A stretch of 64,000 bases of DNA from Lachnospiraceae bacterium (GCA_017441825.1 JAFRVD010000084.1:52789-116788), one strand, 5' to 3'; shown: positions 1-7,668, numbered from the stretch's first letter. Program-made: numbers and translations. Notes: generated by a model from the letters alone, not told the origin.

Positions 1-214
1 GATCGTGCTTCTTGCGACCCATATCGTCAGTGATATCGAATCCATTGCCGACCAGGTGCTGCTCATGAAGAAGGGGAAGCTCATAAAGACGGATACGCCG
101 CAGCAGCTGATCGATTCGATCCCGGACAGCTGGACGCCGGTAGCACACTATGTCAGTTTAGAGGATGTGTACCTGTATTATCTGGATGCGGATTCGGAAG
201 AAACGGGCAGGTGA
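1..214 (+). CDS. ABC transporter ATP-binding protein, C-terminal end (partial)
   Basis: Only the last 70 or so residues are present; the gene runs off the left edge. The visible part holds the H-loop (ATHIVSD) and the following ADQVLLMKKGKL segment typical of the ATPase subunit of ABC-2 type exporters, so the Walker and signature motifs must lie upstream. It matches the end of the complete ATPase at 12567-13310 closely (TTHIVSDIWEIADQVLMMKDG). The stop is 3 bases before the permease start at 218, so the two are one operon and presumably one transporter. Substrate unknown. Confidence 0.85.
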   Translation, partial: IVLLATHIVSDIESIADQVLLMKKGKLIKTDTPQQLIDSIPDSWTPVAHYVSLEDVYLYYLDADSEETGR

Positions 215-217
215 GCT

Positions 218-2617
218 ATGGGCGAGTGGAAGAGGGTATTCTTAAATCCCGGGCGTCTCGGCATTCTGCTCCTTCTGACAGTGCTGTCCGGGGTATTGTT
301 CCTGGGGTCACTGATGACACGGATAGGCCCGGGGGAACTGGAACGCGCGGTAGCTCTCGGTGCGTATAAAGGGGAACTCACAGAACGCTATAAAGAGAAG
401 GACCCGGAGGAGATACTGCGCCTTGCGGAAGCAGAGGAACAGCTTCTTACAGATGTGTACAGCAGTTATAATCATTTCATACGCTGGGACAGGGAAGGAA
501 ACGAACTGCCGCCGGCTTTTTCTGATGACGCGGAAATAGAAGCAGCCATTGCGCACCTCCCGTATCTTCTGGAAATGAAGGAAGACCCGGATAAGTTCAA
601 TGAGACCCTGTGGATGTATGTCGACACTCTGCATGAAGTTTCGGAGGACGCGGAATACATTGCATGCTATACGGATTACCTGAAAAAGGTACAGAAGCAG
701 ACGGAAGAGCAGTCGAAAACCAGTATCTTCGGAAAGAAGAACAGCTTCTCCCTGAGAAATCTTCAGAAGACCGCAAAAGAGTTTGGTAGGCTCCTGGGAC
801 TGAACGGGAGTACCGACCCGGTAGAGGTCCGTTTCGGGAACAACACCGGGGTCGAAAAGTGGCTGGACTTCAGACTGGGCGATTACTTCGGTCTCTTGCT
901 TCTTACCATTTTTGTCATGGCCTTTTTAGAGGAACGGAAGAAGGGGCTCTGGAGCATCATCCGAACCGCGAAGGGCGGAAGACGGATGCTGGGTATCCAC
1001 CGGGTACTGATCCTTCTTACGGTATCTATCCTTTCTGTCCTCTTACTGAACCTCCTTCCGTTAGCGCTTTCCTGTATGCTGCAGGGCGGACATACGGACT
1101 TATTGAGACCGATCCAGTCGGTACAAAGCTTCCGGACCTGTACGGTACGCTGTACTATCGGCGGATGGATCGCGCTGTATACCGGGGTAAAGATCCTGTC
1201 CGGATTATTCATCGGTCTTTTTGTGTGGTTTATCATGGGCTCCGTCTCCAATGCCCAGTTGTCTCTGGCGGCGCTGCTGCCGGTATTAGGTGCGGAATAC
1301 GCGCTTTTTACCTTTCTTCCGGTACAGAGCATCTTTAACCTGTTTAAGTATCTGAACCTTTTCTCCTATGTACATACATCAGCTTTATATACGGAATACC
1401 TGAATATTGACTTCTTTGGCTTCCCCATCGGGAACCGTCAGATGATGCTGACATTATTGCCCGTTCTATTGATCGCCTTTACATACCTTTGCATCCGTAT
1501 GCAGGCGAAGCGGTATCCGGAGGGGAACCGGGATCTTCTGTCCAGGATCACCCTCAAGGTGGATACGGTACTGGATGCGGTAAGACGGCGCTTTACGATC
1601 GGGATGTGGGAAGGGTATAAGGTACTGTTCCTGGAGTTTGGCATCGTGATTCTGGCAGTGCTGATCCTTGCGAGCGGTTCCTTATCCTACGCTGTCTGGA
1701 CGATGATCCCGGAGGATATGCGGACATATTATATGTATGTCCGGGATATCGAAGGACCGGTTGGTAGTAAGAAAATGAATGCCGGGACGGATGTGGATGG
1801 CTGCACGGCAGATGCGGACACTTATCTTGCCCGTGCCCGGGAAAACGCGGAAAACTCGAATAACCCCTTTGAACTGCTCCATGCGCTGGATATGCTGGAA
1901 GAGAAGATCTCAGAACTCAGGGAGAAAGGTTCAAAGGAAAACTTCGAACCCTGGATCATCTATGAACCGGACTTTAACGCTTTCTACGGCGAAGCTCCGG
2001 TAAACCGCCAGCGGCTGAACGCCATGATCGCGATCCTCTTCATGGTGTTCTTATGCGTCGGGATCAATGCCTATGAGCGGCAGTCGGGTGTGGTCCCCAT
2101 GCTCCGCTCCCTGAAGTATGGCCGGGCACCATTGTTCCACAGGAAGCTTTTCATGATGGTGATCTCCGCAGTCTTTGTCTGGGGATTTGTGTGGCTGAGA
2201 GAACTGACCCAGTATATTTCTCTCTATGGAAAGGAGATCCTGGACGCCCCGGTACGGAATCTGTCCTGTTATGCGGAGTTTCCGTTTAACGTCTCGATCC
2301 GGGGTTTCTTCGCGATCCTCTATGGGACGCGGCTCGCGATGCTGATCCCTGTGGGCTATGCGGTCCTGTGCCTTTCTTATGATGTGCCGAACGTCCGGAT
2401 GTCCTACCTTCTGGGTACGGCGGTACTGGTGATTCCTGCGCTCTTTGTGGTTCTGGGATTATCAGCTTTCCAATGGGTCTCGCCGCTGATCCCGGTTTCT
2501 TCCGCGGAGCTATTCTTAGGTCTCGGCCAGGGGAGATGGTGGTGCATCTTCCCGTTTATCGTGTGGCTGTCTGTAGGGCATGCGGCACTAAAAAAGAATA
2601 TAGACCAGTCTCTGTAA
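218..2617 (+). CDS. ABC-2 type transporter permease, large paralogue A
   Basis: This 799-residue membrane protein is the partner of the ATPase ending at 214. It has an N-terminal membrane anchor, a hydrophilic segment of about 190 residues (predicted outside), about six membrane segments around residues 220-430, a second hydrophilic loop at about 500-620, and four or so C-terminal segments. It is a paralogue of the 766-residue permease at 13303-15603: both carry an Arg-rich turn followed by a long hydrophobic helix near the middle and a shared LDAPV.(N/S)LS motif near residue 680. The family in Clostridia exports peptides or lipids or gives resistance to them; the substrate cannot be read here. 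Start ATG at 218. Confidence 0.8.
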   Translation: MGEWKRVFLNPGRLGILLLLTVLSGVLFLGSLMTRIGPGELERAVALGAYKGELTERYKEKDPEEILRLAEAEEQLLTDVYSSYNHFIRWDREGNELPPAFSDDAEIEAAIAHLPYLLEMKEDPDKFNETLWMYVDTLHEVSEDAEYIACYTDYLKKVQKQTEEQSKTSIFGKKNSFSLRNLQKTAKEFGRLLGLNGSTDPVEVRFGNNTGVEKWLDFRLGDYFGLLLLTIFVMAFLEERKKGLWSIIRTAKGGRRMLGIHRVLILLTVSILSVLLLNLLPLALSCMLQGGHTDLLRPIQSVQSFRTCTVRCTIGGWIALYTGVKILSGLFIGLFVWFIMGSVSNAQLSLAALLPVLGAEYALFTFLPVQSIFNLFKYLNLFSYVHTSALYTEYLNIDFFGFPIGNRQMMLTLLPVLLIAFTYLCIRMQAKRYPEGNRDLLSRITLKVDTVLDAVRRRFTIGMWEGYKVLFLEFGIVILAVLILASGSLSYAVWTMIPEDMRTYYMYVRDIEGPVGSKKMNAGTDVDGCTADADTYLARARENAENSNNPFELLHALDMLEEKISELREKGSKENFEPWIIYEPDFNAFYGEAPVNRQRLNAMIAILFMVFLCVGINAYERQSGVVPMLRSLKYGRAPLFHRKLFMMVISAVFVWGFVWLRELTQYISLYGKEILDAPVRNLSCYAEFPFNVSIRGFFAILYGTRLAMLIPVGYAVLCLSYDVPNVRMSYLLGTAVLVIPALFVVLGLSAFQWVSPLIPVSSAELFLGLGQGRWWCIFPFIVWLSVGHAALKKNIDQSL

Positions 2618-2649
2618 ATCTGGAGAGGAACAATCATTGTAGAACAAAA

Positions 2650-2689
2650 AAGCAATAATTCTCAGGAAGAATGCAAGATATTATTGCTT
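2650..2689. terminator. Inverted repeat after the ABC permease, possible terminator
   Basis: Arms AAGCAATAAT (2650-2659) and ATTATTGCTT (2680-2689) are exact reverse complements separated by 20 bases. It lies 32 bases after the permease stop. The stem is AT-rich with no clear T-run, so termination is weakly supported. It is the first of several CAATAATT-type repeats in the next 130 bases. Confidence 0.35.
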
Positions 2690-2747
2690 CAATCCTTCAC
2701 TTCGCCGGGAAATTATTGCAAAAACGAATAATCCTAATATAACGAGA

Positions 2748-2781
2748 CAATAATTCGGGTGTGAATCAGCATGAATTATTG
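2748..2781. repeat. Short inverted repeat CAATAATTC/GAATTATTG
   Basis: CAATAATTC at 2748-2756 is the exact reverse complement of GAATTATTG at 2773-2781. The same AATTATTG/CAATAATT core also occurs at 2651, 2681 and 2710, so this gap holds a cluster of related half-sites in alternating orientation. Role unknown. Confidence 0.4.
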
Positions 2782-2795
2782 CCCAACATACCTAA

Positions 2796-2866
2796 AAGGT
2801 ACCAGGTACCGTGAACTTTTTGTGAACACTGCGAGTTCACAGAATCTTCACGGTACCTGGTACCTT
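2796..2866. repeat. REP-like palindromic hairpin with nested stem
   Basis: A perfect 20-bp inverted repeat (2796-2815 and 2847-2866), itself containing the tandem GGTACC(A)GGTACC motif, encloses a second stem TGTGAAC (2821-2827) / GTTCACA (2835-2841). The whole would fold into a long interrupted hairpin. It ends 8 bases from a tRNA 3' fragment. Such GGTACC-rich palindromes are reminiscent of REP elements mobilised by IS200-like (RAYT) transposases; that link is inference and no transposase is nearby. Confidence 0.6.
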
Positions 2867-2874
2867 CTAATTTA

Positions 2875-2916
2875 TGGAGACAACGAGGATCGAACTCGTG
2901 ACCTTTCGCGTGTGAG
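2875..2916 (-). pseudogene. 3' half of a tRNA-Val(CAC) gene (att-like remnant)
   Basis: Read on the minus strand, the 42 bases fold as the 3' half of a tRNA: loop CTCACAC (U33, anticodon CAC, A37), 3' strand of the anticodon stem, five-base variable region AGGTC, T-stem ACGAG / loop TTCGATC / CTCGT, acceptor strand TGTCTCC and discriminator A, no encoded CCA. The bases that should form the 5' anticodon stem do not pair, so the gene is cut exactly at the anticodon loop. That is the pattern left when a site-specific element integrates into a tRNA gene. No second copy is in the window. Confidence 0.65.
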
Positions 2917-2996
2917 AGTTGGAAAGAATAAAGAATTCAGGAAAGGAGTGTCCCACAACATCTTTATTTTTGAATCACCCAAACAGTCACCCACTT

Positions 2997-3257
2997 CTAA
3001 GGAAAATGAATGCGGAAATCATGGCTTTTGTTATACACTATTTTTCCGGTTATTCTCGAAATACCTGCCAGCAGGAAAACGGCGGAAAAAGCATACAGGA
3101 ATCTATCCCTGAACACATTAACTAGAATCACAAGGCACAAGAAAGAAAGCGTCACGATCACCGAGCGGATCGTCAGGCGCGTTCTTTCTGCCTCCAGGTA
3201 TGCTTTGTTCGGATGCAGGACCAGCGGGAAAAGAAGCAGCAGAAATATATTAATCAC
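2997..3257 (-). pseudogene. AgrB-like membrane protein fragment
   Basis: An 86-codon minus-strand frame has a hydrophobic start, an LHPNKAYLEAERTR segment and two further membrane helices. The segment recalls the P(V)xHPNKxLxxEE+ region of AgrB, the membrane protease that processes autoinducing peptides. AgrB is normally about 190-210 residues, so only its C-terminal half would be present; the catalytic His/Cys region is missing and no AgrD or AgrC is next to it. Homology is suggested from the motif only; it could be another small membrane protein or non-coding. Confidence 0.35.
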
Positions 3258-3317
3258 TATTAAAATTCTAAAAAATATATCATTACAAGGATATTGATAA
3301 ATAAATTTAGAAACTAC

Positions 3318-3366
3318 TTGACAGCAGAGAACTACAGATGTAGTCTATATATAGATTACAATTGTA
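3318..3366 (+). promoter_or_regulatory. Promoter with two BlaI/MecI-like operators, upstream of the acyltransferase
   Basis: A consensus -35 TTGACA (3318-3323) is followed by two palindromes: ACTACAGATGTAGT (3331-3344) and TACAATTGTA (3357-3366). Both have the TACA...TGTA arms of BlaI/MecI/CopY operators, and the same arms recur in the BlaI promoter at 11276-11322. The first lies in the spacer/-10 zone (candidate -10 TAGTCT at 3341), the second just downstream, a layout for repression. Which of the two BlaI proteins nearby binds is not known. Confidence 0.6.
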
Positions 3367-3401
3367 GAGTTATTATGTAATCAATCACTAAAGAGGCAGA
3401 T

Positions 3402-4613
3402 ATGATGAAAAGACGAGTTAATCTTGACTTATTAAGAATCCTGGCTATGCTCGGAATAATCCTGTTTCATCATTTTGGAAACAAAACTCCAAACCACTTC
3501 GTGGAATTGACCGCCGGGTTTTCCAATGAGACATATTTCTATGATTTCATTAATAATATTCCAGGCAAAGTTTCTGCCTTGAGTTTGGTGATGGATTTCT
3601 GCTATGGCCATTTCGGTAATGGCGGGAATTACATATTTATGCTAATCACAGGATATTTCCTTTATGAACGTACAATCATTTTTACTGATAGAGTACGCAC
3701 TGCAGGAAAGGTGCTTTATGCCATCCTTTTTTACGGGATCATCCTGACGGTCATTAATTTTTTACTGCTGAAATATTGTTTTCCGTTTGAGGCATATAAA
3801 TCGTATCACCCGTTGTTTAACCTGCCAAACTGGCTCAGCGGAGAAAACCTGTGGTATCTTCAGGCATACTGTATTTTTATTCTGCTGTTTCTTCCATTGA
3901 TCAAGCATTTTGTTCAGCCCAGATTGACAAGGAGTACACATCTCTGCCTGGCATCGACTCTTGCATTCATGAATCTTCTGGCATATACGAAATATTTGCC
4001 GTCTATATGGATATCCAACAGGATGCTGGAGTTTTCCATGTGCTACCTTATCGGAGGTTATTTCTCAAAGTATAAGATCAGGATTGGCTGGATTAAGTTG
4101 ATTATATGTGCAGGAGCATATCTTGCCGCATATTTTACGTATGAATATTACTGGAGATATGCGTGTGCCGCGGAGTATGAAAACCCAGGGGCATATTCCT
4201 ATATCAGTGTTATGCAGCCTTATATCTGCTGTATTATCTTCGCGCTGATATGCTTTTCAATCATGAACAACATCAGGATTTCATCTAAGATCTCCGGGAA
4301 ACTGTTGAAACGGCTTGCATCCGCCACCATGGGTATATACATTTTTCATTTTAATGTTATCAGTATCTCGCTTCTTTTGGCAAATGACTACTGGTGGGAT
4401 GACTGGTCACAAACCGGATATTTCCTGTTTGCAGTCTTAGACAGTATGCTGCTTTTTGCCATTGGATTTGCATTGGATATATTGCGGCAATGGTCATATA
4501 AAGGGCTAGAGTCTGTATTTATCAGGCAGTTCTCGGAATTACAAATGAAATCTTTTGAGGTGGAAATGAGAGTTAATAGTGAGAAATATAATGAACAAAA
4601 AAAGAGGGGGTGA
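3402..4613 (+). CDS. Acyltransferase 3 family membrane protein
   Basis: The 403-residue protein has about ten membrane helices. Its N-terminal NLDLLRILAMLGIILFHHFG carries the R...H signature of acyltransferase family 3 (OafA/OatA-like, PF01757), which moves acyl groups across the membrane onto sugars or peptidoglycan. The absence of an extracytoplasmic SGNH domain suggests a plain O-acyltransferase of a cell-surface polysaccharide. An AGAGG ribosome site lies 8 bases upstream of an ATGATG start. BlaI-like operators in its promoter suggest induction under envelope stress. Exact acceptor unknown. Confidence 0.8.
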   Translation: MMKRRVNLDLLRILAMLGIILFHHFGNKTPNHFVELTAGFSNETYFYDFINNIPGKVSALSLVMDFCYGHFGNGGNYIFMLITGYFLYERTIIFTDRVRTAGKVLYAILFYGIILTVINFLLLKYCFPFEAYKSYHPLFNLPNWLSGENLWYLQAYCIFILLFLPLIKHFVQPRLTRSTHLCLASTLAFMNLLAYTKYLPSIWISNRMLEFSMCYLIGGYFSKYKIRIGWIKLIICAGAYLAAYFTYEYYWRYACAAEYENPGAYSYISVMQPYICCIIFALICFSIMNNIRISSKISGKLLKRLASATMGIYIFHFNVISISLLLANDYWWDDWSQTGYFLFAVLDSMLLFAIGFALDILRQWSYKGLESVFIRQFSELQMKSFEVEMRVNSEKYNEQKKRG

Positions 4614-4626
4614 TATGTGGCGGTTA

Positions 4627-4682
4627 TTACTACAGAAATTCTTAATTGATGTAACCGGATAATGAGTTGTCTCATGTAGTAA
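4627..4682. promoter_or_regulatory. Widely spaced BlaI-like half-sites TTACTACA ... TGTAGTAA
   Basis: TTACTACA (4627-4634) and TGTAGTAA (4675-4682) are perfect inverted half-sites 40 bases apart, between the acyltransferase stop and the next start. Each half matches the canonical BlaI/MecI half-site (TACTACA). They may be remnants of two operators or a looped site; function is inferred only from the match. Confidence 0.3.
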
Positions 4683-4720
4683 CAAGTATAAACACTATTT
4701 TAAGCGAGAAAGGAGTGTGC

Positions 4721-5449
4721 ATGAAAAAATACATCGCGCTGTTTATTCTGGTTCTTTTATTAATGAATACTGTAACTGCTCAGGCGTCTGAAGAGGAATA
4801 TCGCACGTCTGCTGTTACAGAAGATGAGGCTAATGCATATATTGAAGATAAGAAGGATGATGTAATATCAGCTGTTTTGAACAATGCGTTTAATTATAAA
4901 ACAGATGATATTGATACGAATTCGATTATAGTATTCTCCCCCTTTAAGGCATATAGTTCCACTGTAAATGGGCTGGTGATTCTCGATAATATCATATATT
5001 ATCCAGTCGGTACCTCGGATCAGATTCTTGGCTTGGTATCTGTATATAAAATTAATGTTGATATAGAGTACTGTGTATCTGACTGGCTGGTAGATGAAAT
5101 GAACAGATATCATTTTTTAGATGGCGGCTATCAGGTGGTGATTGATTATCCTGATGACGACAGCAGACCTGGCGTTCATTTTATTTCTGCTGGCAGAGAT
5201 ATTGATATTTATAATGATGAACCGGAACAGTCTGTTCAGATGAGGGACGATCCCTATGTAAACTATTTATCCTCGTTTCAAGCCTTTGTATTTCCGACAC
5301 AAGGATTTTATATCAATCTGCTAACATATAAAAAACTGAACATGGATTATTGTCTTGTGACTCAAGGAGCGGATCGCTGCGGTGCAGCATGTGTTAGTAC
5401 GATATATCGATATCGGACAGCAACAGCTGTTCTCAATGAAAACAGATGA
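4721..5449 (+). CDS. Secreted protein with M56-sensor-like domain and truncated C39-like cysteine peptidase end
   Basis: The start is ATG 4721, just after AAAGGAG, giving a Sec signal peptide (MKKYIALFILVLLLMNTVTA-QA) and 242 residues. Residues about 30-170 match the extracellular end of the M56 protease at 5936-7411, with shared IIYYPV, LVS(V/I) and WLV(D/E)EMN...FLD.(G/D)Y motifs. The last 35 residues (QGADRCGAACVSTIYRY) resemble the catalytic-Cys segment of C39/papain-like peptidases (CWAAC). The frame then ends at once, with no His/Asp part. It therefore looks like a truncated secreted peptidase, possibly a pseudogene, or a ligand/decoy for the sensor. Confidence 0.65.
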   Translation: MKKYIALFILVLLLMNTVTAQASEEEYRTSAVTEDEANAYIEDKKDDVISAVLNNAFNYKTDDIDTNSIIVFSPFKAYSSTVNGLVILDNIIYYPVGTSDQILGLVSVYKINVDIEYCVSDWLVDEMNRYHFLDGGYQVVIDYPDDDSRPGVHFISAGRDIDIYNDEPEQSVQMRDDPYVNYLSSFQAFVFPTQGFYINLLTYKKLNMDYCLVTQGADRCGAACVSTIYRYRTATAVLNENR

Positions 5450-5452
5450 AGC

Positions 5453-5479
5453 TTGACTTTTTCAAACTATAATTATAGA
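5453..5479 (+). promoter_or_regulatory. Candidate promoter and palindrome before blaI-1
   Basis: TTGACT (5453-5458) and TATAGA (5474-5479, 15-base spacer) form a weak promoter. They overlap the perfect 12-base palindrome CTATAATTATAG (5467-5478), whose position suits an operator for autoregulation by the BlaI encoded next. The arms differ from the TACA/TGTA sites elsewhere in this region. Confidence 0.35.
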
Positions 5480-5532
5480 CTTTGTTTAGAGTATTTCTTA
5501 TATTATTCAATTTTAGTAGAGCCGAGGATTAT

Positions 5533-5904
5533 ATGAAGAATCGTTTAGGGAATGAAGAAAGAAAATTCGCACACATTATCTGGCGGGAAGAGCCGCTGAC
5601 ATCCAGACTGCTGATCGATCTCGCAAATGCTGAACTGGGTTGGAAGAAGACCACCAGTTATACAGTTTTAAAGCGTTTGCAGGAGAAAGGGATCTTTGTC
5701 AATGATAAAGGTACAGTTCGTGCGCTGATTTCGAAAGATGACTACTACAGCAAGGAGAGTAATGCATATATTGAAGAGGCCTACGGTGGCTCTCTGCCTG
5801 CATTTATAACTGCATTTGCATCATCAGCGGTGTTGTCAGAAGAAGATATTGAAAAACTGAATCAGCTCATAAATGAAGCTGAAAAAGCGTTGAAGAAGAA
5901 GTGA
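5533..5904 (+). CDS. blaI: BlaI/MecI/CopY family transcriptional repressor (copy 1)
   Basis: The 123-residue protein has the winged-helix domain of BlaI repressors (residues about 5-75, with WKKTTSYTVLKRLQEKGI as the recognition region) and a C-terminal dimerisation part. Start ATG 5533 is chosen over an upstream in-frame codon because GAGG lies 6 bases before it and the sequence then aligns with copy 2 at 10879-11253. In this family the repressor is inactivated by proteolysis triggered by a partner M56 membrane protease, which is the next gene, 31 bases downstream. The symbol is by family; there is no evidence that it controls a beta-lactamase. Confidence 0.85.
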   Translation: MKNRLGNEERKFAHIIWREEPLTSRLLIDLANAELGWKKTTSYTVLKRLQEKGIFVNDKGTVRALISKDDYYSKESNAYIEEAYGGSLPAFITAFASSAVLSEEDIEKLNQLINEAEKALKKK

Positions 5905-5935
5905 CCGTAAAGGGCTGCCGAAAAAGGAGTTGGCT

Positions 5936-7411
5936 GTGAAAGAAAGCATCGTTCGATGGATCTTATATACAACTATTACCGGAAGCGCGGCTGTTACTGT
6001 AGTCATGATGGTAAGAGTATTGGGCAGAAAACTGCCAAAGAAATGGATGATGTATCTTTGGGTGATTGTTCTTTTCAGGTTTTTCTGTCCATGGGGAATT
6101 TCTGCGCCGTTTTCCGTATATAGGCTGGTGCCTCTTTCTGCAGCCGAAAGTATGTTTTCGGATTCAGGGAGTGCTAACAGCATCACTACTATAATCACAG
6201 AGCAAGACAACGAAATGTATGCTGAGGCTGGGAGTATAGGAGAAGTTGATCCATTCTCAAATGAAATAACGCTGAACACGCGATTCTTTGGTATGGGGAA
6301 GATTGTATGCTTTTATATCTGGTCATCAGGAGCTGCAGTATTGCTGCTTATCGAGTTCATCCGAATGATAAAGCTTAGAAAAAGACTCTCTTCGGCAGAA
6401 CCGATCCTGAATCAGGTATTTCTTACGGATGCATACACAGAGGCATTTATTCTGGGTATTGTCCATCCCAGAATCTATGTTCCTGCCTGGGCAGATGAAA
6501 CTGAAAGAAATCATATGATCAATCACGAAAGAACCCATTTGAATTATGGTGATCATATACTGAAGGCAACAGCCGTGATCATGTTGATCTTTCACTGGTT
6601 TAATCCTTTTTGTTGGCTGGCATTTTATTTGTTTTCATATGATATTGAAACTGCTTGTGATGAGCGGTTACTGGAGATGCTTCCTGACGAGGAACGGATC
6701 CGGTACTCAAGGACTTTGCTGCAGGCAATCAGAAAGAACTCAAATAATCCTGCGGTACTTCATTTCGGGCATGAAAATGTAAAGGAGAGGATCATGAGGA
6801 TATTGAAATATAAGAAACCAGGAAAAAGCATCATTATTTTGACTATTATGGTTTTTTTCATCGTTGCAGTAGTGGTAGTAACGAATAAGCCGGAAGCAAG
6901 CGCTGAATACAATTCGGAAGTTGATATGATACAGCATGAAGAAAAAGAAACGGACGATTCCAATTCTACCGTACTGCCTTCCGAAAGCGGCGGTATTGTC
7001 ACAGAAAACATATCGGAACCGGAATTAGATCTGATGAATGAAAAGGATATTGAGTGTTTCCTGCAAGAAAACAGCGAGGAGATCCTGACTGGTGCGATCC
7101 ATATGCAGATCCCGCCAAGAGATACACTTGATGTTTCGATGGTATCATTTTCTGCGCCATTCTATTTGTATGAGGAAACAAATAATGGCCTGGTGCAGCA
7201 CAGGCAGCATGTTTATTACCCCGTTGTATATCAGGGAAAGATCATTGCGCTCGTGTCGATATTTGAATATCAGCATGAACTGCATTATAGCGGAGAAAAT
7301 TGGCTGGTGGAAGAAATGAATCAGATCGGTTTCCTGGATCACGATTACACTGTGTCCATCAGATATGATAAAGACGGAATACGTCCTCCCGAGGTTACCT
7401 TTATACAATAA
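5936..7411 (+). CDS. M56 family membrane metallopeptidase (BlaR1/MecR1-like sensor, copy 1)
   Basis: GTG 5936 sits 6 bases after AAGGAG and gives 491 residues. The N-terminal half has four predicted membrane helices and the zinc motif HERTH at residues 197-201, followed by the family's HW.NP.CW segment. After a further helix (about 299-318) comes an external domain. Unlike BlaR1 it is not a penicillin-binding domain: it is a domain of about 115 residues shared with the secreted protein at 4721-5449. The likely role is to sense an external signal and cleave or trigger cleavage of the BlaI protein encoded just upstream. The ligand is unknown. Confidence 0.8.
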   Translation: MKESIVRWILYTTITGSAAVTVVMMVRVLGRKLPKKWMMYLWVIVLFRFFCPWGISAPFSVYRLVPLSAAESMFSDSGSANSITTIITEQDNEMYAEAGSIGEVDPFSNEITLNTRFFGMGKIVCFYIWSSGAAVLLLIEFIRMIKLRKRLSSAEPILNQVFLTDAYTEAFILGIVHPRIYVPAWADETERNHMINHERTHLNYGDHILKATAVIMLIFHWFNPFCWLAFYLFSYDIETACDERLLEMLPDEERIRYSRTLLQAIRKNSNNPAVLHFGHENVKERIMRILKYKKPGKSIIILTIMVFFIVAVVVVTNKPEASAEYNSEVDMIQHEEKETDDSNSTVLPSESGGIVTENISEPELDLMNEKDIECFLQENSEEILTGAIHMQIPPRDTLDVSMVSFSAPFYLYEETNNGLVQHRQHVYYPVVYQGKIIALVSIFEYQHELHYSGENWLVEEMNQIGFLDHDYTVSIRYDKDGIRPPEVTFIQ

Positions 7412-7469
7412 ATAGGAACACGAATAATGATACAGAATATATTGAAATGATATGGATAAAGAGGGAATA

Positions 7470-7535
7470 ATGAAACGTTTTGATCCTGGATGCATATGGC
7501 CCGTTTTTAGCGTCGACCATGGAGAAGTCTCGTGA
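7470..7535 (+). CDS. Possible 21-residue peptide
   Basis: ATG 7470 follows AGAGGGA at good spacing. The peptide is hydrophilic with single Cys and Trp residues (GCIWPVF core) and has no signal sequence. It lies in the gap after the M56 sensor. A translated leader or signalling peptide is possible, but so is chance; there is no conservation evidence. Confidence 0.2.
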   Translation: MKRFDPGCIWPVFSVDHGEVS

Positions 7536-7565
7536 ACTAACAGTTGATATGAGGAGATGATAACT

Positions 7566-7652
7566 ATGAAACATATTCCTAAAACTCTTTTTATGATTAT
7601 TATAGTTGTTTTTGGATCAATAAATATGAATATCATGGTGAACGAGGTATAG
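7566..7652 (+). CDS. Possible 28-residue hydrophobic peptide
   Basis: ATG 7566 follows GAGGAG by about 9 bases and encodes a Lys-containing start and one strongly hydrophobic stretch (LFMIIIVVFGSI), ending at TAG 7650-7652. It would be a single-pass membrane peptide just upstream of the DUF2500-like gene. Such peptides are common in stress loci; function unknown and reality unproven. Confidence 0.3.
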   Translation: MKHIPKTLFMIIIVVFGSINMNIMVNEV

Positions 7653-7668
7653 TTGATTTATTTCATGG

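Noticed and set aside
2771-3297. Short plus-strand frames of 68-113 codons
   Set aside because: They cross the REP-like hairpin and tRNA fragment, have no ribosome site or domain, and overlap the more protein-like minus-strand AgrB-type fragment.
5533-7411. Beta-lactam resistance locus (blaR1-blaI-blaZ)
   Set aside because: No beta-lactamase or penicillin-binding domain is present; only the repressor and protease families match.
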